Below, piece after piece: positions 1 to 8,302 of a stretch of DNA of 12,722 nt (position 1 is its first letter; every line of letters begins with the position of its first letter). The DNA comes from Planctomycetota bacterium. Its GTDB lineage: Bacteria; Planctomycetota; Phycisphaerae; WQYP01. The notes under the pieces are model-generated. The model saw only the letters and a list, made by a program, of their open reading frames with translations. It did not search any database and was not told the origin of the DNA. The stretch covers positions 1 to 12,722 of the forward strand of contig JAJZNY010000360.1 in assembly GCA_021852245.1 (NCBI GenBank), written 5' to 3'. The position numbers were made by a program, and so were the translations under genes.

Positions 1-594
1 AGTGAGGTGTGGGCCCGATTCTTGGCGTCCACGCTGGAGGAGCGGCTGCGTTACACGCCCACCGATTGTTTTGAAACATTCCCCTTCCCCGAGCATTTCC
101 TCACCGATCCCGATCTGGAACGCGCTGGAAAGACGTATTATGAATTCCGTGCACAGTTAATGGTTCGGAACAACGAGGGGATGACGGCTACCTACAACCG
201 CTTTCATAATCCCGCCGAATCTTCCGCCGACATCCTCACGCTGCGGCAATTGCATGATGAGTTGGACCGAGCGGTATTCAAGGCTTACGGCTGGCTGGAC
301 ATGCAGCCCCGGCCTGAATTCATTCTGGATTATGGAGATGAGCCGGAAACCGAATCCGCCTCCACCCGCACATCACGAAAGAAAAAGCCGTGGCGCTACC
401 GCTGGGCCGATGAAACGTGCGAAGAAATCCTCGCCCGCCTGATGCAACTCAATGAGGAGCGGCATCAAGCGGAAATGGCGTCCAAGCCCGATGCGACTGG
501 CAGGCGGGCGTCTGCGAAACCCACGCGGGGCGGGCGGAAAAAAGGGCGCACCGCCGGCGGGCCGCTTTTCCCCGAGGGGACCGCCGCGAACTGA
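1..594 (+). CDS. drmMI: DISARM-type N6-adenine DNA methyltransferase, C-terminal part (5' end outside window)
   Basis: The frame is open from the first base and ends at TGA 592-594, so about 197 C-terminal residues of a larger protein are present. Near the start it reads LRYTPTDCFETFPFP, the hallmark of the end of the target-recognition part of large Eco57I/MmeI-like adenine methyltransferases (type IIG, BREX PglX and DISARM DrmMI). A helical segment follows (about residues 35-100), then a charged stretch and a tail rich in Lys, Arg and Gly that is probably disordered. No catalytic motif is visible because that half is missing. The assignment to DrmMI rather than PglX or a type IIG enzyme comes from the drmA-drmB pair downstream. 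In class 1 DISARM this enzyme methylates host DNA so that it is spared. The stop lies 43 bases before the next start, which suggests one operon. Confidence 0.72.
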   Translation, partial: SEVWARFLASTLEERLRYTPTDCFETFPFPEHFLTDPDLERAGKTYYEFRAQLMVRNNEGMTATYNRFHNPAESSADILTLRQLHDELDRAVFKAYGWLDMQPRPEFILDYGDEPETESASTRTSRKKKPWRYRWADETCEEILARLMQLNEERHQAEMASKPDATGRRASAKPTRGGRKKGRTAGGPLFPEGTAAN

Positions 595-621
595 CCGGTT
601 CATGGGAAAATAATCGCTTGT

Positions 622-629
622 AAAGGAGG
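622..629 (+). promoter_or_regulatory. Strong ribosome binding site fixing a TTG start
   Basis: AAAGGAGG ends 8 bases before TTG at 638. It is almost the full anti-16S complement and stands at ideal spacing, so the rare TTG start is well supported although no ATG is near. A strong site paired with a weak start codon is a common way to set moderate expression. Confidence 0.8.
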
Positions 630-637
630 CTGCCCAG

Positions 638-2347
638 TTGAAAATTAAATCTGTCACCGTAAGCAACTTCGGCCCGTTCTACGAACAGCACATGCTTGAA
701 CTGGATCCGTGTGTCACCGTGTTGACCGGCCCGAATGACAGCGGCAAATCCATTTTGCTCGATGCGCTCGGTTGCGCGATACTGGGGCAGAACGTCAAGG
801 AGCGGAGGGTAAACTACTGGCGCAATCTGGATGTACCGCCAGACAACCTTGCACAGCTCGAAATGTATGTCGATTTGAAATTGGAGGTCAACCGCGGGGA
901 TACCGATCCGGGGCGTCGGCAGAGGGGCCTGCAGCCCGGCGATGTCGTAACGATAAGACGCTTCGTCGACGGTCGCGCGCAGCAGCTTGGCACGGCGGTT
1001 GAAAGAGACGGCAAGTCCATCTCGGTCGCGGTGCAATTCCCGGAATGGAAGTTGTTGCGATTGCCGGGGCCGTCATTCCGTCAGGACATTCCCATCAATA
1101 GCGCCAACGAAGTGGAGCGAGATTTTTTGGCAATCGGGCTGGGCCCCCATTTCGCCTCCCACGCGAAGAATCCACCCCGCCATTGGCCTGAAACCCTGCG
1201 AACCGCGGAGGAAAAGGTCACTGCGGAACTCTCTAAGCTGCTGCCTGCAGGCATGCCGATGGGAGTCCGGATATCCCACGATGCATCGGAACGCCCCGAT
1301 ACCATCCGGGTGTCGTTGAAGGACCGCATCGGCGATTTGCTCGGCGTGGACGACCGCGGTGCGGGGATTGGTAAAATTCTTAGTTTTGTTGGCCCGCTGG
1401 TTGTTGCACTCCGTAATCAACGGGCGCCCCTGCTCCTCCTGATTGACGAGCCGGAAACCTCCCTCCACGCCGACCTGCAGCACAGGCTCCGGGCATTGCT
1501 TGAGGAAATCGGAAAGGGGCCGATGTGCCAGGTGGTTTATGCCACCCACTCCCCTTCCATGATCAACAACATGCGGCCGGAGTCCATCCGGCTGCTGAGC
1601 CGTGGCACGAAGGACGGCCAGCCGAGCAGCCTGATCGAGAACGATGCCTTCGACAAGAGCTTTGCGGCCGTCCGCTCGACCCTGGGGCTTTCGCCCGCGG
1701 ATTCATTGCTCTACGCGCCAGTTACCGTTGTTGTCGAGGGGAAGACGGAGGTGCTTTGCCTCCCCCGGATGATGGCAAAACTCAGCGATGCGGGATTGGA
1801 GGGATTCAAAGATGTTGGCGATTTATTGGAACAGACACATTTTTTAGAGGGTGAGGGGGATTCAGTGGAATATTTTGTCCGACTGGCGAAATCTCAGAAT
1901 AACAAGGTCGTCGCCTTCCTTGACGGGGAAACCCGCCCCAAGGCGGGAGAGAAAAAATTGGCGGCGAACCACCGCGACGTGGCCGTCATAAAACTCGACG
2001 CCGAGCAAGATATAGAGCAACTCGTACCGACAGAAGTCTACTTTAGGGCGGTCGTGGAGTGCTGCCGCGAGGCGGCCCCCGATGCCGCCGGCAAATTCAG
2101 CCAGAAAGCATTTGACGAGTGGTTAAGCCGCCAGCCAGAGAGCAGGCAGCGGCTGCTTTTCGGCCGCCAGGTACAAGATTGGCTTGAGGATACCCTCGAA
2201 GGTGAGATCCCCAAGAAGCATTGTCTCTTGGCGAAGGCCGTGGACATATGTGACGCAAAGGAAATTCGCACCGGGAAGCTTTTGGAGCTTATCGACGCCA
2301 TCCGGCCCCATCTTCAGAAAACCGGGTCTGCCTTGCGGGAATCTTAG
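638..2347 (+). CDS. OLD-family ATPase with TOPRIM nuclease domain
   Basis: The product has 569 residues. The N-terminus is SMC/RecF-like (MKIKSVTVSNFGPF), with Walker A GPNDSGKS at residues 31-38, a signature-like GAGIGK near 241-246, Walker B LLLLIDEPE at 265-273 and an H-loop YATHS at 301-305. A TOPRIM domain follows: the first acidic motif is VVVEGKTE (364-371) and the second is FLDGE (427-431). An acidic stretch, DAEQDIEQLVP, lies at 454-464. This layout matches OLD-type overcoming-lysogenization-defect nucleases such as GajA, whose ATPase part controls DNA cleavage by TOPRIM. The second motif reads D-G-E instead of the usual D-x-D. The gene sits between the methyltransferase and drmA in the same direction, so it may be an added effector of the DISARM operon or a separate system carried in it. 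The family call is firm; the role in DISARM is inference. Confidence 0.85.
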   Translation: MKIKSVTVSNFGPFYEQHMLELDPCVTVLTGPNDSGKSILLDALGCAILGQNVKERRVNYWRNLDVPPDNLAQLEMYVDLKLEVNRGDTDPGRRQRGLQPGDVVTIRRFVDGRAQQLGTAVERDGKSISVAVQFPEWKLLRLPGPSFRQDIPINSANEVERDFLAIGLGPHFASHAKNPPRHWPETLRTAEEKVTAELSKLLPAGMPMGVRISHDASERPDTIRVSLKDRIGDLLGVDDRGAGIGKILSFVGPLVVALRNQRAPLLLLIDEPETSLHADLQHRLRALLEEIGKGPMCQVVYATHSPSMINNMRPESIRLLSRGTKDGQPSSLIENDAFDKSFAAVRSTLGLSPADSLLYAPVTVVVEGKTEVLCLPRMMAKLSDAGLEGFKDVGDLLEQTHFLEGEGDSVEYFVRLAKSQNNKVVAFLDGETRPKAGEKKLAANHRDVAVIKLDAEQDIEQLVPTEVYFRAVVECCREAAPDAAGKFSQKAFDEWLSRQPESRQRLLFGRQVQDWLEDTLEGEIPKKHCLLAKAVDICDAKEIRTGKLLELIDAIRPHLQKTGSALRES

Positions 2348-2422
2348 GATGTTTCTGGCCCAAGCCCCCGCGCCAACGCGGCTTTTACCTCCGCGGTACG
2401 AAGGTCGGGCGAAGAGCTACCG

Positions 2423-2545
2423 GTGAACCATCACCAACCCCTTGGCGACACGAAGAAATTCACCTTGCGACTTACGCAGGGTTGCTTTGGCGGGTATTAT
2501 GCCGTCACTGAAATTGAACAAAGGGTTTCACATGAATTCCATTGA
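2423..2545 (+). CDS. Possible 40-residue leader ORF overlapping the drmA start
   Basis: A GTG-initiated frame of 40 codons fills most of the gap between the OLD-type gene and drmA and ends at TGA 2543-2545, 13 bases inside drmA. A modest AAGAG site lies about 7 bases before the GTG. The peptide starts MNHHQPLGDTKKF and is of mixed composition with no recognised domain. The same frame is open back to the stop of the OLD-type gene, so it could also be readthrough or chance. If translated, its stop next to the weak drmA start would allow translational coupling. Conservation in related loci would decide. Confidence 0.25.
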   Translation: MNHHQPLGDTKKFTLRLTQGCFGGYYAVTEIEQRVSHEFH

Positions 2546-5500
2546 AGTCCGCGAGCAGCTTATTAAAACCCTCCGCCTCGATCTTGTCGGCCCGCATCAG
2601 GGCTTGGGCAATGTCGGTGAAATTCTTCCCGAGGCCCCATCCCGCTTTTATCTGACTGGATTTCTCGTGCCGGTGGGCGAGTTGGGCGCAGCCCGCTCCG
2701 AGGAGGAAGCGGACGAGGAAATTCTGGATCGGCTCCCTGAAGGCAGCGCTCGCCGTGATGATACCGATGCACCCGAGCGTCCCAGCGCCAAAAAGAAAAT
2801 GTTCCCCTCATCCATGGGCCTGAGTTTTATCATCCCCGCCACCACCACGAAACTTGGCGTGACGGTTTCGTGGGGTGATTACGTTCGCAGGGACGCTCCA
2901 ACTGAAAATCTGCCCGATGTTGAGGGGCATGGCAGGAAAGGGGCGAAATATCATTGGCATCGCCAGAACCGATGCGAGCAGATTGAGTTGCCGGTCGGCG
3001 GCGAGGGAACGTCAAAGCACAACCATCCCATCGCCAATTCCGACGGGCTCTTGCTATTTTGCTCCATGCGGGCCGCGCCAACCACCGGTGCATTTGCCGA
3101 ACACATTCCCGCCGGCGCCCGGGTGGTGTCGGTCTTCCTGGTGAACTGCCGTGAAAAGGGTGCGGACCGGGGGCGCCGCGACGAGCTCTTTGCTTTTCAG
3201 TGCCATTTGGAGATTGCAAGCCCGGAGGGGTTCATTCCGCGGCCGAATCTGCGCGGCAGTCGCTCGGATGATCCGGATGAACAGATTGCCGACCTGCAAT
3301 ATCGCGATGCCTACGAATATGCGGCCGGGCTTAACGTATCGGTGGAGGCGACGGTGAAAAACGGCCGCTGCCATCGCATTGCAACGTCGTGGGTTCCTGA
3401 TGCCGAGGTGGAGCGCATCAGTGCGGCCGAGCTTGAGGGTGTTGAACTTTCAATGGACGCCTTGGCGGCATTGGCCACAGCTGATGATGCGGCGGCGAAA
3501 CTCATGCCGCTGGTGAGCCAATATCGCGACTGGATAGCGAGGCAGACCGCCGTGCTCGCTCAGCTCGATGAGCGCCGACGAGCTGTGGCTCATGGACTGT
3601 TGGGCCGCGCCCGTCGTGCCGCGGATCGCATGGAGAAAGGAATCCGATGTCTTGAAGATGCCAGGTGCCTGGAGGCCTTCCGCATCGCCAACCGAGCCAT
3701 GGCCTTGCAGGGGCGCCAGCGCCGCGGCGTCTGGTTGCGCATCGACCCGGCCCAGATCAAACCGAAATGGCGGCCGTTCCAGTTGGCCTTTATTCTCATG
3801 AACCTCACCGGGATTGCAGATCCCAATGATGTGGATCGTCGGTGCGTGGATTTGCTGTTTTTCCCAACCGGTGGCGGCAAGACGGAAGCTTATCTGGGTT
3901 TGGCGGCGTTTACGCTCCTGCTGCGGCGATTGCGTGATCCGAGCGTTGGGTCTGCCGGGCTTGCGGTGCTGATGCGGTACACCCTGCGTCTGCTGACGCT
4001 GGACCAACTCTCGCGAGCCGCCACTTTGATCTGCGCTTTGGAACTTGAGCGTGAAAAACAGCCCGATAAGCTGGGCAAATGGCCATTTGAGATCGGCCTT
4101 TGGGTCGGACAGGCCGCCACCCCCAACAAGCTCGGCAGAAAAGGTAGCAGCGATGACCGTAGTGCGCGGACAATCGTCGAGAAGTATAAAAACGATACGA
4201 GTTGCCCGCCGCCGATTCCGATCAGCGAATGTCCGTGGTGCGGCGAACCGTTTAATAAGCACTCATTTTATTTTTCACCGAACAAGGATTATCCGACAGA
4301 ACTGCGTATCTGCTGCAGCAACCGGGAGTGCACATTTGCGCAGACCGGCAGGCGGCACCTGCCCATTCAGGCGGTGGACGAATGCATTTATCGCCGTCTG
4401 CCCTGCTTCGTCATCTCCACGGTTGATAAATTTGCCACCCTGCCCTGGGACGGTCGATGCGGCGCTCTCTTTGGCCGGGTTGACCGATATGACCAGGATG
4501 GATTCTACGGCCCGGTTAAACCGGGGCTTGGTGTGGCCCTGCCCAACGGACGGCTTCATCCACCGGATCTGGTGATCCAAGATGAGTTGCACCTGATTTC
4601 GGGTCCGCTGGGGACGATGGTGGGTCTTTATGAATCGGCCATCGATGAACTCGCCAGCATCAGACGGGCGGACGGAGTGATCGCTCCCAAGATCATTGCC
4701 TCCACCGCTACGGTTCGGCGGGCGGAACGACAGATACAGGCGCTTTTCGGTCGCACCGAGGTTGACATATTTCCCCCCATCAGCCCGGATCGGCGCGATT
4801 CCTTCTTCGCGGAATCCAAATCGTCCACACGAGAAACCGCCCGCGTCTACCTTGGCGTGGCCGCACAGGGGCGTAATCCCAAATTGGTACTGCTGCGCGT
4901 TTATCTCGCGCTGATGGCGGCGGCGCAAAAGGCCTGGGAGAAGGCGAGAACCTCATCGGGCGACAATCCCGCCGACCCGTACATGACCATGCTTGGCTAT
5001 TTCAGCAGCCTGCGAGAACTGGGGGCCGCACGAAGGATTGTGGAGGATGAAGTTCGCAACGGCCTGCTGCGATACGGCAGCCGTCAACGCGTGGGCGAGT
5101 CGGCAACGGATTTTGCCAACCGATCCAAGCTGCGTGATCCGGAGGAGCTTACATCTCGCGTCAGCACCAGTGCGGTGGCCACTGCCAAGCGAAAATTGGC
5201 CCAGCCGCACGGTGCCGCGGATTACATCGATGTGGCTCTGGCTACAAATATGATCTCCGTCGGCTTGGATATCCCGCGTTTGGGGCTGATGGTGGTGCAG
5301 GGCCAGCCCAAGAGCAGTGCCGAATACATCCAGGCGACCAGTCGTATCGGCCGAGGGGATAACAAGCCCGGCCTGGTGGTTACATTACTGAATTTTCATC
5401 GACCGCGCGACCGGTCCCACTACGAGCGATTCACGGTCTTCCACGAAAGCTTTTACCGGGCGGTGGAGGCGACCAGTGTCACGCCATTCTCGCCGCGTGC

Positions 5501-5963
5501 ACTGGATCGCGGTTTGGCCGGGACGTTGGTGGCGCTGGCCCGACTGGGAGATGCACGGATGACCTATCCGTCAAGCGCCGGCGAAATCACCGCCGTCGGC
5601 CGGGTTGAGGATCTGCGGCGTTTGAGTGAGGCGCTCGCGCGAAGGGCGGAGAACCATTGGCGCGGCGCTGAGGATGCCGAGCGGCGGGAATACCGTAACC
5701 GCGTTGCGGCGCGGGTGCATTTATTGCTGGAGGATTGGCTGAAAATTGCGCGTAGTGTCGTCTTAGAGCACCGAGAGAAGCTGGTCTATCAGAAAAACGA
5801 GAATGAAACCGGTGAGCCGCTCCTGCGTGATTTTCTCGATCCGGAACTGGAGAACCTTCCGATGGCGCATAGCAATTTTCGTGCTAATCGCTCGCTGCGG
5901 GATGTCGAGCCGGTTGTTGACATCTGGTTGAAAAAGGATAATTACGGAGAAGGTTCAAGATGA
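2532..5963 (+). CDS. drmA: DISARM helicase DrmA
   Basis: I start the protein at ATG 2532 (1143 residues), where the DrmA-like opening MNSIEVREQL...LRLDLVGP begins. A longer TTG start at 2442 in the same frame gives an unlikely basic extension. The ribosome site is only AAAGGG, 6 bases upstream. Helicase motifs are present: Walker A PTGGGKT (445-451), DELH box (684-687), STAT motif III (724-727), VGLDIP, then motif VI QATSRIGRG (934-942). A four-cysteine zinc site lies between motifs I and II (C567, C570, C594 or C595, C600). The first 440 residues hold no enzyme motif and are probably a DrmA-specific N-terminal region. DrmA is the superfamily 2 helicase of the DISARM core and forms a complex with DrmB that engages DNA with single-stranded 5' ends. 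It overlaps drmB by ATGA, so the two are translationally coupled. Confidence 0.93.
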   Translation: MNSIEVREQLIKTLRLDLVGPHQGLGNVGEILPEAPSRFYLTGFLVPVGELGAARSEEEADEEILDRLPEGSARRDDTDAPERPSAKKKMFPSSMGLSFIIPATTTKLGVTVSWGDYVRRDAPTENLPDVEGHGRKGAKYHWHRQNRCEQIELPVGGEGTSKHNHPIANSDGLLLFCSMRAAPTTGAFAEHIPAGARVVSVFLVNCREKGADRGRRDELFAFQCHLEIASPEGFIPRPNLRGSRSDDPDEQIADLQYRDAYEYAAGLNVSVEATVKNGRCHRIATSWVPDAEVERISAAELEGVELSMDALAALATADDAAAKLMPLVSQYRDWIARQTAVLAQLDERRRAVAHGLLGRARRAADRMEKGIRCLEDARCLEAFRIANRAMALQGRQRRGVWLRIDPAQIKPKWRPFQLAFILMNLTGIADPNDVDRRCVDLLFFPTGGGKTEAYLGLAAFTLLLRRLRDPSVGSAGLAVLMRYTLRLLTLDQLSRAATLICALELEREKQPDKLGKWPFEIGLWVGQAATPNKLGRKGSSDDRSARTIVEKYKNDTSCPPPIPISECPWCGEPFNKHSFYFSPNKDYPTELRICCSNRECTFAQTGRRHLPIQAVDECIYRRLPCFVISTVDKFATLPWDGRCGALFGRVDRYDQDGFYGPVKPGLGVALPNGRLHPPDLVIQDELHLISGPLGTMVGLYESAIDELASIRRADGVIAPKIIASTATVRRAERQIQALFGRTEVDIFPPISPDRRDSFFAESKSSTRETARVYLGVAAQGRNPKLVLLRVYLALMAAAQKAWEKARTSSGDNPADPYMTMLGYFSSLRELGAARRIVEDEVRNGLLRYGSRQRVGESATDFANRSKLRDPEELTSRVSTSAVATAKRKLAQPHGAADYIDVALATNMISVGLDIPRLGLMVVQGQPKSSAEYIQATSRIGRGDNKPGLVVTLLNFHRPRDRSHYERFTVFHESFYRAVEATSVTPFSPRALDRGLAGTLVALARLGDARMTYPSSAGEITAVGRVEDLRRLSEALARRAENHWRGAEDAERREYRNRVAARVHLLLEDWLKIARSVVLEHREKLVYQKNENETGEPLLRDFLDPELENLPMAHSNFRANRSLRDVEPVVDIWLKKDNYGEGSR

Positions 5964-7774
5964 ACAGAACCCGCCAACAATGGCCCGAGGGCCAACTGCG
6001 CCAGCGTCAGCTTATCACCACCTTCGGCCCCGGTGCCATGCTGGATATGCCGAATTGTTCGGTCATCATCGCAGGACTGGAATCCTGGAAACACGGCCAA
6101 AGTGTTGAAATTCAGGAGCCTCGGCTGGCGGCCAAAATCGCCGAATTGCTCAATGTTCCCAGCCTTAAGCTTTATCCGCCTCCGGCGCATGATGACCTTG
6201 ATGAGCATAGCAGAGTCGGCATCGGAGCATTTATTTTTCCACAATGGTTCCTAGTTGAGAATGAATCGCCCCTGATCGGCCGTGACACCAACACCGGTGC
6301 CCGCCGACTTGTACATCAGAGGGCGTTGGAAAATGGCAAATACAAAAGCGAAGGAGGAAAAAAACTGCGGGCGACGCCGGTCCGTTTTGTCTGTGCCTGC
6401 CCGGCCGGTCACATTTCCGATGTCGATTGGGGGTACTTCGTCCATCGGGCCAAGAATGATTGTCGGAGACCGCTCTGGCTTAAAGAATACGGCGCCAGCA
6501 ATGATCTTTCCGCCACTGAGATCTGTTGTGAATGTGGCGCACGCCGCAGTATGGTTGAAGCAACCACACACGGTGCCTTGGGTAAATGTAATGGCGCCCG
6601 CCCCTGGCTCGGATCGCACAAGTGGGAGAAGTGTCCCAATCCAAGCCGCCTTTTAATTCGCAGCGCAAGCAATACTTATCTGCCCCGGACGTTTTCGGTC
6701 ATTTCGTTGCCGACCGTGAATGAGGGACTCTCTGCCGCCGTCGATAAGGTTTGGAAGGATGTGCTTGAAGAGGTGGTTAGCCGCGAGGACCTTGATCGCG
6801 AGATGAAAAAGGCGCGGATTGGTAAGGTGCTGGTTGGCTACACACCTGAGCAGATCATGGAGGAAATTGAACGTAGAAAGGCTGCAGCGGCCGGTACAGG
6901 ACATTCGACCGTCAAAGAGGATGAATTCAGGATTATTACGAATTGCCCGGAGGGAGACTTCACCGATCCCCCGCATGGCAGATTCATCGCCCGGTCTCTA
7001 CCACGCCGGCTATGGGATGATCCGCTCATGCAGCCGGTCGAGCGGGTGGTGCTTGTTCATCGCCTCAGGGAAGTTGCCGCCCTGACTGGCTTTACCCGCT
7101 TTGAATCGATGGGCATGGATATTGATGGTGAACTGCAGCTCGGCGTCGTTCCGGCGGCGTTGGCCGATGAGATCACGTGGGTCCCGGCCGTTGAAAATCC
7201 CGGTGAGGGAATTTTTTTGCAATTCCGCCGCGAAGCGGTGGAGAATTGGCTCGCCAGAGGAGACGTTAAATCACGCGAGGAAGAATTTAAGCGCGGCCTT
7301 GACCTGTGGAAGGGTGAACGCGAAATATCGGGGCAAGCGTTTCCCGGCGCCGCCTATATCATGCTCCATTCACTGTCCCATCTTCTCATCACCGAAATAT
7401 CGCTTGAATGCGGATACTCATCGAGTGCGATCCGGGAACGGATTTACGGCTCCGAGCGAACTGGCTATGGCATCCTCCTGTATACCGGTTCCTCCGACTC
7501 AGAGGGGACACTTGGTGGCTTGGTGGAGGCGGGCCGTCGCATGCCCCGACATTTGTGCAACGCTCTTGAAGCCGGAAAGCTCTGCTCCAACGATCCCGTC
7601 TGTGCACAGCACAGCCCGGACAACAAAGTCGCCCATCGATATCTTCACGGAGCGGCCTGCCATGGCTGCCTGCTGATTTCCGAAACCTGCTGTGAACAGT
7701 TCAATGATTTCCTCGACCGGTCATTGGTGGTTCCGACCGTCGAGGGGTTCGGCGCCGAATTTTTCAACCTTTAG
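5960..7774 (+). CDS. drmB: DISARM protein DrmB (DUF1998)
   Basis: ATG at 5960 overlaps the drmA stop (ATGA) and is preceded by GGAGAAGG 6 bases upstream. The product has 604 residues. Its opening, with RQRQLITTFGPGAMLDM at 15-30, is the conserved DrmB N-terminus. Cysteine clusters that may bind zinc occur at C145/C147, C189/C190/C192 and C210/C225. The C-terminal DUF1998 domain shows HSLSHLLITEISLECGYSSS (470-489), YTGSSDSEGTLGGLVEAGR (508-526) and a Cys set at C542, C548, C567, C570, C577 and C578. The family is the obligate partner of DrmA in phage DNA restriction. A Lys/Glu-rich helical stretch near 270-310 may be a linker. Downstream, class 1 systems normally carry drmC (phospholipase D fold), but none follows here; the next gene is abiEi after a 528-base gap. 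Confidence 0.93.
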   Translation: MNRTRQQWPEGQLRQRQLITTFGPGAMLDMPNCSVIIAGLESWKHGQSVEIQEPRLAAKIAELLNVPSLKLYPPPAHDDLDEHSRVGIGAFIFPQWFLVENESPLIGRDTNTGARRLVHQRALENGKYKSEGGKKLRATPVRFVCACPAGHISDVDWGYFVHRAKNDCRRPLWLKEYGASNDLSATEICCECGARRSMVEATTHGALGKCNGARPWLGSHKWEKCPNPSRLLIRSASNTYLPRTFSVISLPTVNEGLSAAVDKVWKDVLEEVVSREDLDREMKKARIGKVLVGYTPEQIMEEIERRKAAAAGTGHSTVKEDEFRIITNCPEGDFTDPPHGRFIARSLPRRLWDDPLMQPVERVVLVHRLREVAALTGFTRFESMGMDIDGELQLGVVPAALADEITWVPAVENPGEGIFLQFRREAVENWLARGDVKSREEEFKRGLDLWKGEREISGQAFPGAAYIMLHSLSHLLITEISLECGYSSSAIRERIYGSERTGYGILLYTGSSDSEGTLGGLVEAGRRMPRHLCNALEAGKLCSNDPVCAQHSPDNKVAHRYLHGAACHGCLLISETCCEQFNDFLDRSLVVPTVEGFGAEFFNL

Positions 7775-7864
7775 AGCGGTTGCCGCGGTAATCATGGAGT
7801 GTTCGGCGGCGCGTGAGAATTGGACGCGCGGAGGGTTCCCACCATGAATCCGATTCGAAACCAG

Positions 7865-7918
7865 AGTTAAAATACTCGCCGCCTGAATTCGTCGATCCAC
7901 GAAATTTGACAGTGGGCC
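7865..7918 (-). repeat. Dispersed intergenic repeat, copy A (GGSC tip at 7918)
   Basis: Read on the minus strand from 7918 it begins GGCCCACTGTCAAATTTCGT. Without gaps it matches copy B (9998-10051) at 41 of 54 positions. The first 28 bases also match copy C. Similarity stops sharply at the GGCC side and fades at the other, as expected for an element tip. Its inside would be to the left, towards drmB, so it has the orientation of a right end. No matching left end lies in the window. Confidence 0.65.
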
Positions 7919-8215
7919 AAACGATTCTGCCGGTGGCGGCCCTTCCGGGGCAACCATATAATTCGGGTCGGGGAGCGCCCAAGTCGAGCTACCGCGCTGA
8001 GGCTCACCCTCTGAGGTGTTCTCATTTTTTCATTGGAGTGCGAAAATGTGCGAGCAGAAGATACGTGAGCAGTAGAAAGTAGCAGACTCGGAAGACAGTG
8101 ACTCGATTTTTCGGGATCGCCTCGTGTTGTACCTCGATCTTTTGGGGTTTGGTGACAAGAGCCGGCGGCATCACGACGCCGCGCGGCCCGGCCCGGGATT
8201 AACGGTGCTGGCCTA

Positions 8216-8244
8216 TTGCATCAGACCTGAAATACCGGTAAATT
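8216..8244 (+). promoter_or_regulatory. Candidate abiE promoter
   Basis: TTGCAT (8216-8221) and TAAATT (8239-8244) are separated by 17 bases. The -35 box is poor and the -10 box matches consensus at 4 of 6. The palindrome TACCGGTA overlaps the -10 region. Transcription would begin near 8251, inside the hairpin that follows, which fits repression by AbiEi. The same -10 hexamer is seen in the TAC promoter at 11711-11716. Confidence 0.4.
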
Positions 8245-8246
8245 GT

Positions 8247-8283
8247 TCTGCGTAAAAAGACAGTTTCTGTCCGTTTACGCAGA
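8247..8283. promoter_or_regulatory. Inverted repeat upstream of abiEi, probable AbiEi operator
   Basis: Arms TCTGCGTAAA (8247-8256) and TTTACGCAGA (8274-8283) are perfect 10-base inverses. Inside them, GACAG and CTGTC pair around a TTT loop, so 15 of 17 positions can pair. The repeat lies between the candidate -10 box and the abiEi ribosome site. AbiEi proteins are known to bind inverted repeats upstream of their operon and to repress it. As RNA it would also form a hairpin in the leader. Confidence 0.65.
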
Positions 8284-8302
8284 GCGATATTGGAGGCCAT
8301 CC

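Larger units (their letters stand above)
7775..8302. other. 528-base intergenic region between drmB and abiEi
   Basis: I find no supported gene here. Plus-strand frames, including one of 89 codons at 7813-8082, lack a ribosome site and any known motif. The region holds repeat copy A (7865-7918), a promoter-like pair (8216-8244) and an operator-like hairpin (8247-8283). A GC stem GCGCGT/ACGCGC with a 9-base loop at 7809-7829 follows drmB but lacks a T-run, so it is not a convincing terminator. A weaker CACC/GGTG stem followed by a T-rich run lies at about 8003-8030. Loss of drmC at this place would be consistent with the absence of coding sequence. Confidence 0.6.

Noticed and set aside
2470..2500. 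Possible drmA promoter with -10 box TATTAT at 2495-2500
   Set aside because: The -10 box is good, but the hexamer 17 bases upstream (TTACGC) matches the -35 consensus at only two positions, so an internal promoter is not supported.
7809..7829. GC stem after drmB as a terminator
   Set aside because: The stem is only 6 base pairs with a 9-base loop and no T-run follows.
7905..7930. TTGACA in the dispersed repeats as a promoter -35 box
   Set aside because: None of the three copies has an acceptable -10 box at 16-18 bases, so a shared promoter is unlikely.
7813..8082. 89-codon plus-strand frame between drmB and abiEi
   Set aside because: It starts at GTG without a ribosome site, has no recognisable motif, and runs through repeat copy A.
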